Positions 1-7,781 of a stretch of DNA of 64,000 nucleotides are shown one piece after another. The number at the start of each line of letters is the position of its first letter. The first letter of the stretch is position 1. The translations under genes were made by a program, and so were the position numbers. The stretch covers positions 62,001-126,000 of the forward strand of contig CAYPNF010000017.1 of NCBI GenBank assembly GCA_964411985.1. The letters run 5' to 3'. Below the pieces are notes generated by a model that saw only the letters and a program-made list of their open reading frames with translations, made no database searches and was not told the DNA's origin. The DNA comes from CAYPNF01 sp964411985. GTDB taxonomy: Bacteria; Verrucomicrobiota; Verrucomicrobiia; Limisphaerales; J093.

Positions 1-570
1 AAACAACCGCGAACCCAGGACGAGGACGCCCAGCCCGCCGAGGATCAGCAGCAGGTCTTTCCACAGCGCACCGGTCGGCTTCGGCGTGGCCGCATCGAAC
101 TCCTCCTGCACCTGCTGCGAAGCCTGCTGGCGCGCCAGCTTCACGTTGAAGACGGTATAGGCCGCGATGCCGGCCAGAAAGACCAGCGCCTCCCACAGCG
201 CGATGCGCAAGTCCAGGAAGAACACCAGAAACAGCGCCGCGACGCCGATCATGATGGGCGTGTCCCATTTGACCAGTTGAAACTGGACGCGCATGGGGCA
301 GATGAGCGCCGTGACTCCAAGAATGAAGCAGATGTTGAAGATGTTGGATCCGACCACGTTGCCGATAGCGATGGCCCCGTTGCCCTGCGCCGCGGCCATT
401 GAACTCACAATCAACTCCGGCGTACTGGTGCCATAGGCCACCACGGTCAGTCCCACCATCAACGGGGTGAGGCCCAGGCGCACGGCGAACGACGCGCCGC
501 CGCGCACAAGCCATTCGGCGCCAAAGTAGAGGGCCACGAGACCCGCCAATAGCATCAAGGCAATGACCAT
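1..570 (-). CDS. Calcium/sodium antiporter, N-terminal part (cut by window edge)
   Basis: The 190 codons read from ATG at 570 down to base 1 encode an integral membrane protein with no stop, so the C-terminal half lies outside the window. The translation starts with a hydrophobic segment (MVIALMLLAGLVALYFGAEW). It then carries the GTSTPELIVS signature and the GNVVGSNIFNI motif typical of the alpha-1 repeat of the Ca2+:cation antiporter family (YrbG/CaxA type). Several more membrane helices follow, then an acidic cytoplasmic linker (QQVQEEFDAATPKP). The likely role is exchange of Ca2+ for Na+ or H+ at the inner membrane. A stop codon at 601-603 in the same frame limits the start; a TTG at about 591 is the only other option. 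It lies 30 bases beyond the stop of the universal stress protein, in the same direction, so co-transcription is plausible. Confidence 0.88.
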   Translation of the reverse strand, partial: MVIALMLLAGLVALYFGAEWLVRGGASFAVRLGLTPLMVGLTVVAYGTSTPELIVSSMAAAQGNGAIAIGNVVGSNIFNICFILGVTALICPMRVQFQLVKWDTPIMIGVAALFLVFFLDLRIALWEALVFLAGIAAYTVFNVKLARQQASQQVQEEFDAATPKPTGALWKDLLLILGGLGVLVLGSRLF

Positions 571-600
571 AAACCCCGAAGAGGCTGACAAAACCGGCTG

Positions 601-1521
601 TTATTGACCAGCGCTTCCTGCGATCTCTTTGTCCCCGGCAGCCACCGGGGGGCGCACCACCAGCATAGAGCAGGGAATCTCCTTGAGCAAGCGCTCCACG
701 GTGGAGCCCAGCAGGATGTATTTCAGCGTCGTACGGCCACGGGATCCGAGCACGACGAGGTCCGCGTCCACGCTCCGACAGTATTCGGCGATACCGTGGC
801 CGTGGGTTTTGGCTTGCGTGACGGTGAAGAAGGCCGGTATCTCGGGTGGCACCTCCGCGAACTGGCGCAAGTTCCCTTCCAAGAGCGCATGACAGCTTCT
901 CTCAAAACCCGTCAGTGCCGACAGCCGTTCGGACGAACTCCAGGTGTTCCACTCGGCCTGAAAGACATGCAGGAAATGCAGTTCGGCCTGGTCCTGGCGA
1001 GCCACACGCAGGGCCTGCTTCACCACTTCCTTTGAGGTTTCCGAAAAGTCAACGCACGCGACGATGCGTCGAAACGGTCGCGGGTGGGTCTGTTTCACGA
1101 GCAGGACCTTGGTGGCGGACTTGCGGAGGCATTTCGTGGCCAGCGTGCCTGCCCCGTAGGGCAAGAGCGAATCGCCGGTGACGCCAACAACGAGCAGGTC
1201 GGCGCGGCGGGTACGGCTTTCCTGAAGCAGCACGTCGAGCGGTACCCCGTTCATTACCTCGCGGCTGTGGTCGGCGGGGGCACTGGCTTCCTTCGCCCAT
1301 TCGGCGAGCCGGCCGATGGCGTGTTCGCGGTTGAGTCGCCGCCACTCGTCGAGTTCGGGTGGGAGCTTGGTCGGGGAGTGGTCCAGCATGGACGAGTCCA
1401 CGACGTGAATGACGCCCAGGCGGGCCTCGTTCCAACGTGCCAGCCGCACGGCTTGTTCAAGCGCACATCGCGAACATTCCGAGAAGTCCACGCCAACTAG
1501 GATTGATTTGAGGATATTCAT
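601..1521 (-). CDS. Tandem universal stress protein (two Usp domains)
   Basis: A 306-residue protein made of two UspA-fold domains, residues about 1-145 and 147-292. Each begins with the typical beta strand (ILVGVDFSE; IVACVDFSE). The second domain has a complete ATP-binding signature G-2x-G-9x-G-S/T (GSRGRTTLKYILLGST). The first (GVTGDSLLPYGAGT) is degenerate, so probably only one half binds nucleotide. Family members are cytosolic stress-survival proteins. The gene is followed by the antiporter and preceded by an M50-CBS protease, a hibernation factor and another membrane protease, all on the same strand, which suggests a stress-linked cluster. The 158 bases upstream show no clear operator. 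Confidence 0.9.
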   Translation of the reverse strand: MNILKSILVGVDFSECSRCALEQAVRLARWNEARLGVIHVVDSSMLDHSPTKLPPELDEWRRLNREHAIGRLAEWAKEASAPADHSREVMNGVPLDVLLQESRTRRADLLVVGVTGDSLLPYGAGTLATKCLRKSATKVLLVKQTHPRPFRRIVACVDFSETSKEVVKQALRVARQDQAELHFLHVFQAEWNTWSSSERLSALTGFERSCHALLEGNLRQFAEVPPEIPAFFTVTQAKTHGHGIAEYCRSVDADLVVLGSRGRTTLKYILLGSTVERLLKEIPCSMLVVRPPVAAGDKEIAGSAGQ

Positions 1522-1679
1522 GGGTATTTCAAGTCGGTTTCAATTAAGTTCCAAAACTAACGTCCACTAGCCCGCTCACTGCTGGCGGCATAGGATGGGC
1601 ATTCGTTGGGTCAGGTTCAACGAGCCAGCCTTTTTGGTTTGGCTAAGCGGTTCGGTCATAACGGTAGTCCTTTTGCTTG

Positions 1680-2846
1680 TTAGCCTGGGGATCTGTTGCC
1701 CCCGCTAGGACGCAACTCAGCCATCACGGGCAGCCCGATGACGGGTGGCACGCGGGGCGGTGGCGACGGGCGGTTTGCCAGCGCCCTTCGAATCATGAAG
1801 AACTCGCCCACGTTTTCCGCCGTCAGCAAGCCTACCAATCGACCGTCCTCGGAGACGGCCATGGTGAGCCCGCCCTCAGCGCGTACTTCGGCCAGCGCCT
1901 CGTCCAGCGATCGATGCGACTGCAAGGTGACGAACTGCGGACGCATCACCGCGCCAACCAACGTCCGGTCGCCTTTCTCCCGCAAGGCTTGGAAAAGCGC
2001 CGCGTGGTCCAGAATTCCTATGACGCGCCCACCGTCCACTACCGGAAAGTCGGTTTGGGAACCGGCCAGGAGCCACTTCGTGGCGTCGGCCAGCGAGTCT
2101 TGCGGCGAAAGCGTGCGGAACTCCGTGAGCATGGCGTCGCGCACATTCGCGCCAGCGAACGACGATTTCATTTGCGCAGCGGCGGCTTCCTGCGTCGCGC
2201 CGATCCAGACGAACAAGGCAATCAGCAGCAACATCGGATTGGAGAACAAGCCGACGAAGCCGAAGATCACGGCCATGCCCTTACCAATAGCGGCGGCGAT
2301 GCTGGTGGCGCGGGCGTATTCGATCCGCATCGCCAACAACGAACGAAGCACGCGCCCTCCATCCATGGGAAACGCGGGCAGCAGGTTGAACAGGACGAGA
2401 AACAGGTTCACCACCAGCAGTCGCTCCAACAGGCTTCCGCTGGTGGTCGTGAGCGTGCCAAGCGGCTGCCAGGTGCCGGAGAGGGTCAGGCCGAGAAACA
2501 GGCCAATGGCAATGATTACGTTCACCAACGGACCAGCAAGGGCCACTACGAGTTCTTGCGAGGGTTTTTCGGGCATCCGCCCCAACCGAGCCAGGCCGCC
2601 GATGGGTAATAGCGTGATGTCGCGCGTGGCAATTCCGTATTTGCTCGCCGCGAGGGCATGGCCGAATTCGTGCAACAGCACGCAGACGAAGAGACCGGAG
2701 AAAAAGAGTAAACCTGTAAGAGTGGCTTCGACGCTGCGACCGCTCATCCAGTGCGCGAGGCCGACAAAGCCAAGCAGCAAAAGGAACGTGAGGTGGACAT
2801 AAACGTCGATTCCGAGAATCTTACCAAGTTTCAAGGACCATTTCAT
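1680..2846 (-). CDS. Site-2 protease family M50 with C-terminal CBS pair
   Basis: A 388-residue intramembrane zinc metalloprotease. The zinc motif HEFGH is at residues 59-63 in the second hydrophobic segment. The second conserved motif, NLLPAFPMDGGR, supplies the metal-binding Asp at about residue 162. The body has about six hydrophobic segments. Residues about 230-375 form two CBS domains (for example FPVVDGGRVIGILDHAALFQ and GLTMAVSEDGRLVGLLTAEN), the layout of the Rip3/SpoIVFB-like M50 subgroup in which CBS domains bind adenine nucleotides. It probably cleaves a membrane-bound regulator; no substrate is visible next to it. It is the second M50 gene in the window; the other (7782-9200) has PDZ rather than CBS domains. 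Confidence 0.92.
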   Translation of the reverse strand: MKWSLKLGKILGIDVYVHLTFLLLLGFVGLAHWMSGRSVEATLTGLLFFSGLFVCVLLHEFGHALAASKYGIATRDITLLPIGGLARLGRMPEKPSQELVVALAGPLVNVIIAIGLFLGLTLSGTWQPLGTLTTTSGSLLERLLVVNLFLVLFNLLPAFPMDGGRVLRSLLAMRIEYARATSIAAAIGKGMAVIFGFVGLFSNPMLLLIALFVWIGATQEAAAAQMKSSFAGANVRDAMLTEFRTLSPQDSLADATKWLLAGSQTDFPVVDGGRVIGILDHAALFQALREKGDRTLVGAVMRPQFVTLQSHRSLDEALAEVRAEGGLTMAVSEDGRLVGLLTAENVGEFFMIRRALANRPSPPPRVPPVIGLPVMAELRPSGGNRSPG

Positions 2847-2897
2847 AATGCAGCAGTAATGGAGTTGGTAGTTGGGATCGTGGCCGGGGCGAATGCT

Positions 2898-3245
2898 CTA
2901 GCGTAGGTTCTTCCCCAGGCTCATTCGCCTGGTTTCTTGGAGGTTACCGCGCACGCGCTGGCGCCGTCTCTCAACGCGGTCCCCGATACGGCCCTCCAGG
3001 CCGCTCATGACTTTCTCGATGGCCGCCCGGAGGGTGTGGTCTCGGCCTTCAGCCAACACGTCCGGTCCAGGCGTGACCAGGTGGATGTGAACGCTGAAGG
3101 CGGGGCTGGTTTCATGGTGACACGCGATTCGCACGTTGGCTTCGTCGATCTGCAAACGGGACTGTAACCCGAGAATCCGCTCCTCGATCATGGAGTCCAG
3201 TTCGTCGGTGGATCGCACTTGGTGGTGTTGTACAGTGAGTTTCAT
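2898..3245 (-). CDS. Short ribosome hibernation-promoting factor / RaiA-like protein
   Basis: A 115-residue protein starting MKLTVQHHQV at 3245. It has the beta-alpha-beta-beta-beta-alpha pattern of the HPF/YfiA family: an N-terminal strand, a helix with IEERILGLQSRL, strands with VRIACHHE and FSVHIHLVTPG, and a C-terminal basic helix (VERRRQRVRGN). It lacks the C-terminal dimerization domain of long HPF, so it would bind the decoding centre of resting ribosomes without the long-form 100S tail. A longer in-frame start at 3296 would overlap the upstream gene (stop at 3283) and adds a poor N-terminus, so the internal ATG is preferred. Confidence 0.82.
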   Translation of the reverse strand: MKLTVQHHQVRSTDELDSMIEERILGLQSRLQIDEANVRIACHHETSPAFSVHIHLVTPGPDVLAEGRDHTLRAAIEKVMSGLEGRIGDRVERRRQRVRGNLQETRRMSLGKNLR

Positions 3246-3282
3246 ATTGATTTGTATACTGGATCGATTTCCTTTTCCGTGT

Positions 3283-3642
3283 TCAGCCCCACCCAAATTC
3301 CTTGACGTCCATGGTCCAGGTGTTGCCGTCGGTTACGACTAGGGTGCGGTCTTTGAGTTCATAGGTCACAGCCTCCACATCCACGCTGGCTGGAATGACG
3401 TTCACGATCACATCGCCCGACAGGATCGAAATCAGCTTGGTTCGGCGATCGGGCCGCTTCACGAACAGGTGCTTGCTCAGATCGTCGATCACGAAGACGT
3501 AGCCCGAGGCCCGAGCGACACCCTGCTCATAGCCTTCCACCTGGCCGACAAAGTGCCGGCGCACATCTTTCTCAAAGCGCCTTCGGTGCATGACGTGGAT
3601 CTTCTCGCCGGGGCTGAGGATGGTTGAATTGCTTTCTTTCAT
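3283..3642 (-). CDS. Small conserved-looking protein of unknown function
   Basis: A 119-residue soluble protein. The N-terminal half is basic (HVMHRRRFEKDVRRHFVGQV). The C-terminal half is rich in predicted strands and ends EFGWG. No signal peptide, cysteine pair or known catalytic motif can be seen. An internal ATG giving MHRRRFEKDV (3591) is an alternative start. It sits between the hibernation factor (38 bases downstream of its stop) and the YugP-type peptidase gene upstream, in the same direction, so it probably belongs to the same stress-related transcription unit. I do not recognise the family; a role in RNA or membrane-surface binding would only be a guess from the basic N-terminus. 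Confidence 0.6.
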   Translation of the reverse strand: MKESNSTILSPGEKIHVMHRRRFEKDVRRHFVGQVEGYEQGVARASGYVFVIDDLSKHLFVKRPDRRTKLISILSGDVIVNVIPASVDVEAVTYELKDRTLVVTDGNTWTMDVKEFGWG

Positions 3643-3695
3643 TTGATTTGTTTCTGCATGGTTGCCATGTCTCTCATCTCGAATTGGAATGGTGG

Positions 3696-4382
3696 TCAGT
3701 CGCGCTGCCTACCGTTGAGCAGCGGCAGCAAATGCCAGAGGAAATAGGCCAGCGACGTGATGAAGGCTGCCACATAGGTCCACGCCGCGGCATCGAGCAC
3801 CCGCTTCACGCCTATCGCCTCTTCGCCGGGCGCGATGAAGCCGAAGTCGGCAAGCACGGCCTTGGCGCGCCGCGAGGCATCGAACTCGACAGGCAGCGTG
3901 ACGAGGTTGAACAGCATGATGATGCCCCACGCCCCCGCCATGAAGAGCGCACCCGTCATGGGCGTGATCAATCCGGTGAATAGCCCAAGCATTGGCAGCA
4001 ACATCACAACGTGGTTGGCGTAGGTGGTGATACCCACCGCCGCCATCCGCCAGTGCAGGGGCTTGTAGGCCCGCGCGTGCTGGATCGCATGGCCACATTC
4101 ATGAGCCGCCACACCCAACGCGGCCGGGGTACGGCCAAAGTAGTTCGCCTCGGACAGAACGAGCCGTTTGTGGATGGGGTCGTAGTGGTCTCCGAGCAGG
4201 CCTTCCGCGTGGGTAATCTCCACATCATGAATGCCCGTGCGACGGAGGATTTCCGCCGCCACTTGGCCACCCGTGACACCCGAGCGTACCACACCTTGGT
4301 GGTACCGGTTGTAAACCGACTTCACGCGCCACATCGCCCAGAGCGAGAGCGCCATCGTACCCATGAGCAATATCCAAATCAT
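3696..4382 (-). CDS. YugP-type neutral zinc metallopeptidase, membrane-bound
   Basis: A 228-residue protein of the Zn_peptidase_2 (YugP) family. An N-terminal hydrophobic segment (residues about 1-18) is followed by a region with GLLGDHYDPIHKRLVLSE. The zinc motif HECGH is within AAHECGHAIQHA at about residue 118. Then come two or three hydrophobic helices and the family motif LPVEFDASRRAKAVL. The length matches the family. The role is presumed to be membrane-protein turnover. It heads a run of minus-strand stress genes (HPF, M50-CBS, Usp). Confidence 0.9.
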   Translation of the reverse strand: MIWILLMGTMALSLWAMWRVKSVYNRYHQGVVRSGVTGGQVAAEILRRTGIHDVEITHAEGLLGDHYDPIHKRLVLSEANYFGRTPAALGVAAHECGHAIQHARAYKPLHWRMAAVGITTYANHVVMLLPMLGLFTGLITPMTGALFMAGAWGIIMLFNLVTLPVEFDASRRAKAVLADFGFIAPGEEAIGVKRVLDAAAWTYVAAFITSLAYFLWHLLPLLNGRQRD

Positions 4383-4764
4383 AATATGCCTTTCGTTTAT
4401 GTTTCGCTGCCGTCGGGCTCACTGGAGTCCGTGCCCAGCGGCGCGTAACGATGGAAACATCGAGGTGGTTGGAGCCGTTGACCAATACACGTTTCCGAAC
4501 GGATGCTTAGGCAAATCCGAAGCAAGCTTGGGAATGCTGGAACACCAAGGCCGACGGCCCCTCAGAGGCAACCGCGGGATGCAAAGTAGCGAGAGGGCTC
4601 CCCGAGCCTAGTACCCGTCTTTGTCCCCAGAACTGGTGACTGGTGACAAATCCAGTCTCGAGTACTCTGCTCTTGTCAGTTCGGTGCAGAAATGCAGTTT
4701 TCCGTGTGTCGGGCGTATGTCTGCGGCGCCGCACCTCTGGCGAACAACGCTGAAAAGCGCAAAT
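4383..4764 (+). other. Gene-free stretch, possible small RNA ending in a strong terminator
   Basis: This 380-base stretch holds no convincing protein gene. Open frames on both strands give low-complexity translations without family features. It ends directly at a strong rho-independent terminator that works only on the plus strand (4765-4797), although no plus-strand gene lies upstream; the gene before it (3696-4382) runs the other way. A terminator without a gene implies a short plus-strand transcript, so a small RNA somewhere in about 4500-4797 is a reasonable reading. No tRNA, tmRNA, RNase P or SRP signature was recognised, and I could not identify it as 6S RNA. Confidence 0.35.
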
Positions 4765-4797
4765 AAGGCCGGGCTCAAACCCCGGCCTTGTTTTTTT
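4765..4797 (+). terminator. Rho-independent terminator, plus strand
   Basis: A perfect 9-bp stem (AAGGCCGGG / CCCGGCCTT, 4765-4773 and 4781-4789) with a 7-base loop is followed by G and seven T. On the other strand the stem is followed only by TTATTTG, so it is directional. It insulates the gene starting at 4901 from upstream transcription. Confidence 0.88.
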
Positions 4798-4900
4798 GTC
4801 GGAAATGGCTCTGGCGGTGCTTCTTCCGCAGCAGGATGCTACCCCCCCCCGTGACAACTACTGGCCGCCGTGGTCAGATCAAAGTAGTCAGTTGAATCTC

Positions 4901-6007
4901 ATGAACACTTCAGGTGTAAAATGGGCGGTCGCAGGCATCTCCGTCCTGGTGCTGCTGCTAGTCCGAATCCCGTCAGGGGGATCCGATCCAAGTGGCATCC
5001 CCTTAGCCATCGAGCCTGGCCCCAACGATCCTGCCGTCACCCCAACCTCTTCTCAACGACCCAACCTCCAATCCGGTGTTTGGCGCAAGGCCACCCCTCC
5101 CGGAGAGGAGCCGTCGCCCGAAGAACTCGAAGCAACCATCCACCTAACCCGCGCGCAAGCGGAGGCGTTTCTGGCCAAGAAAGGCCGGAATGGGACAACG
5201 CTCCTCGCGGCTTTCTACGCGACGGAAGACCGTTCCTACCTCGAGGAGGCCCTCAAGAACCATAGTGATGATCCGAAGGTGGTTTTCATAGGAATGTCCC
5301 GCAACAAAGACGATAAAGAGCGATCGCTGCAACTCCTGGAACGGTTCAAGCAGGTCGCACCCTCCAACTCGCTGGCCTTCTACCTCTCGGCACAGAACCA
5401 GTTGGCAGCAGGCAAAGTGCAGGAAGCCCTGCGTGATCTTCAGACCGGCTCTCAGTTGGCTGCCTTCGACAACTATGGGTTGGAGCGGATGCGCGGGGTT
5501 GAGGACATTTACGCCTCGACAGGCTTACCTCCAGGGGAGGCCAAGAGCCAAGCCATGCAAGCCGTTGAACTCACCCACCTCGGTACGCTCAAGAGCCTGA
5601 TCAACAAAGTCGTCGACGTCCAGAAGCAGTATCGAGAAGTGGGCGAGCAGGACCAGGCAAACGCCCTTCTTCAACAGGGGCTGCAGCTGGCGGGGCGGCT
5701 GAACCGCCAAGACTCCGGTACCACTCTCATCGAAAACCTAGTCGGCATGGCTGTGGAAAACATCCTGCTGAAGCCAATGGACCCGGATGCCGTGCTGCCG
5801 GGAAGCGATCTCAAAGTAAGCGAGCGGCAGCAGCTTCTCAAGGATCAGAAACGACTCATCCGCGAGGAACTGCTCCCTGCGTTTCAATCCTACCTGAAAT
5901 CGGCAACCGATGAGCAAAAAGCTGCTTACCTGGAACAAGTCTGGACCACGGGGGAGCAAGCCGCCATGGAGTCGATCACGGAAACCACCCGCGCTGGGAT
6001 TCCGTAG
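4901..6007 (+). CDS. Membrane-anchored helical protein with TPR-like middle, function unknown
   Basis: A 368-residue protein starting MNTSGVKWAVAGISVLVLLL at 4901. It has one N-terminal hydrophobic anchor (residues about 7-21) followed by a Pro/Ser-rich linker. The rest is helical. Residues about 110-200 have TPR-like spacing (SYLEEALKNHSDDPKVVFIG, then FYLSAQNQLAAGKVQEALRD). The middle and C-terminal part are charged helices without catalytic motifs. An upstream in-frame ATG at 4796 overlaps the terminator and is unlikely. Known TPR proteins of this shape scaffold envelope complexes; no partner is indicated. It converges on ispG with only 5 bases between the stops. Confidence 0.75.
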   Translation: MNTSGVKWAVAGISVLVLLLVRIPSGGSDPSGIPLAIEPGPNDPAVTPTSSQRPNLQSGVWRKATPPGEEPSPEELEATIHLTRAQAEAFLAKKGRNGTTLLAAFYATEDRSYLEEALKNHSDDPKVVFIGMSRNKDDKERSLQLLERFKQVAPSNSLAFYLSAQNQLAAGKVQEALRDLQTGSQLAAFDNYGLERMRGVEDIYASTGLPPGEAKSQAMQAVELTHLGTLKSLINKVVDVQKQYREVGEQDQANALLQQGLQLAGRLNRQDSGTTLIENLVGMAVENILLKPMDPDAVLPGSDLKVSERQQLLKDQKRLIREELLPAFQSYLKSATDEQKAAYLEQVWTTGEQAAMESITETTRAGIP

Positions 6008-6012
6008 CCTCC

Positions 6013-7776
6013 TCAAGGCTGCGGATCGACCCACTTGCCGTGCTCCTGAATCAGGTCCACCAGTCGATCCACCGCTTCTGCCTCAGGGATATTGAACTTC
6101 ACGGCGGTCTTGCCGACGTAGAGGTTGATCTTGCCTGGCGCACCACCCACATATCCAAAATCGGCATCAGCCATCTCGCCGGGCCCATTCACGATGCAAC
6201 CCATAATGGCAATCTTCACCCCTTTGAGATGCTCCGTCCGCGCCTTGATGCGCGCAGTCACCGTCTGCAGATTGAAGAGCGTCCTTCCACAGGAGGGGCA
6301 TGCCACATAGTCGGTCTTAAAGGAACGGCATCCCACCGCTTGGAGGATGTTGAAGGCCAGGACCAGGCTCTTCCACGGATCCCGCTCGTTCCGCAACAGA
6401 ATGGCATCGCCAATCCCGTCTGCGAGCAATGCCCCCACCACCACCGAGGAGTGCAAGAGCGCCAACCGAGAGGGCAGGCCCGCAGCCGGCGGAAGAAGAG
6501 CGTCCTTCAGCAAGACAGGGTTCCTGCACCCTTCCTGCTTGAGCCGAGCAGTCAGGAGCCGGAAGGCCGTAATGACCGGCAGGTCCACCCCATCCTGAAC
6601 GGTCACCAAACAGTCCGGAGGTGGGCAGGAGAACCGTGCCCTAGGATCCATCTCAACGACCCCGAGATCTTCGTAAACTGCCTCAGGACGAATGTCCAAC
6701 TGCGGACGCAGCTTCGGTTTGATGGCGTCATAGGCAGCCCGTTCAAGCACCACTCGCACGGTATGGGCTGCCCCGCAAAGTACCCCATCGGGAAACGCCA
6801 CAGCGGACGAGGCTCTTCGCGCAAAACTGTAAGGATCGAAGGAAAGCGGGATTTTCTGAACGTCCCGGGAGCTGACCAGCTCAGGAACCAAGCGGATCAG
6901 GTCTTCACACACGGGAATCTCGTTCGGCGAGTCCTCGGTGAGCGATACCCTGATCGTGTCCCCCAACCCGTCGCAGAGAAGCGAGCCAATGCCGATCGCA
7001 CTCTTGATCCGCCCATCCTCTCCCTCGCCCGCTTCGGTAACCCCGAGGTGGATCGGATAATTCCAGTCTGGCCCCAACTCCTCCAACCTGGAAACCAACA
7101 ACCGGTAGCACTCGACCATGACCTTCGGATTCGAGGACTTCATCGAGAACACGAGACTGTGATAGTCGTGAGCCCTTGCGATCCTGGCAAACTCCAATGC
7201 ACTTTCCACCATCCCCAAGGGGCTGTCTCCATACCGGTTCATGATCCGGTCGCTGAGTGAACCATGGTTGGTGCCGATCCGCATGGCTCGTCCCAACTGT
7301 TTGCAGAGCAGGACCAGAGGAGTGAACCTCTCCTCGATCTTCCGCAACTCGGCCTGGTACTGGTCTTCCGAGTATTCTTTGATGGCAAATTTCTTGGTAT
7401 CAGCGTAATTGCCCGGGTTGATCCTAACCTTCTCGACCCACTTCGCCGCCTCGAGGGCCGCCTCGGGCTTAAAGTGGATATCGGCCACGATCGGAACCGT
7501 GCACCCGCGGGAACGGAGACCCTCTACAATGGTTTTCAGGTTTGCAGCATCCTTGACCGTGGGAGCCGTGATGCGCACCAATTGGCAGCCTACCGCCACC
7601 AAATCCAGGCTTTGCTCGATGCAAGCGGCAGTGTCCATGGTGTCACAGGTGATCATGGACTGTTTCACCACCGGATGATCTCCGCCAATGATCACCCCTC
7701 CGTGCAAAGGATCACCCACTGCAACCTCGCGCGTCTTGCGGCGCTCGAACAAGTAGGGGGAATGACAGAAGCTCAT
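6013..7776 (-). CDS. ispG: 4-hydroxy-3-methylbut-2-enyl diphosphate synthase, long form
   Basis: A 587-residue IspG/GcpE that converts methylerythritol cyclodiphosphate to HMBPP in the MEP isoprenoid pathway. The N-terminal TIM barrel begins with GGDHPVVKQSMITCDTMDT and contains VADIHFKPEAAL and VRINPGNYA. The C-terminal iron-sulfur domain supplies CPSC (Cys 493 and 496), CIVNGPGE (Cys 527) and Glu 534, the usual three Cys plus Glu ligands of the 4Fe-4S cluster. At 587 residues it is the three-domain form with a middle insertion found in plants, Chlamydiae, Bacteroidetes and PVC bacteria, not the ~370-residue Escherichia coli form. It follows rseP by 5 bases on the same strand. Confidence 0.96.
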   Translation of the reverse strand: MSFCHSPYLFERRKTREVAVGDPLHGGVIIGGDHPVVKQSMITCDTMDTAACIEQSLDLVAVGCQLVRITAPTVKDAANLKTIVEGLRSRGCTVPIVADIHFKPEAALEAAKWVEKVRINPGNYADTKKFAIKEYSEDQYQAELRKIEERFTPLVLLCKQLGRAMRIGTNHGSLSDRIMNRYGDSPLGMVESALEFARIARAHDYHSLVFSMKSSNPKVMVECYRLLVSRLEELGPDWNYPIHLGVTEAGEGEDGRIKSAIGIGSLLCDGLGDTIRVSLTEDSPNEIPVCEDLIRLVPELVSSRDVQKIPLSFDPYSFARRASSAVAFPDGVLCGAAHTVRVVLERAAYDAIKPKLRPQLDIRPEAVYEDLGVVEMDPRARFSCPPPDCLVTVQDGVDLPVITAFRLLTARLKQEGCRNPVLLKDALLPPAAGLPSRLALLHSSVVVGALLADGIGDAILLRNERDPWKSLVLAFNILQAVGCRSFKTDYVACPSCGRTLFNLQTVTARIKARTEHLKGVKIAIMGCIVNGPGEMADADFGYVGGAPGKINLYVGKTAVKFNIPEAEAVDRLVDLIQEHGKWVDPQP

Positions 7777-7781
7777 GGCTC

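Noticed and set aside
4507..4857. Minus-strand open frame with GFEPG
   Set aside because: No family features; it reads through the plus-strand terminator and the upstream region of the gene at 4901. The GFEPG string resembles translated tRNA T arms, but no cloverleaf is present.
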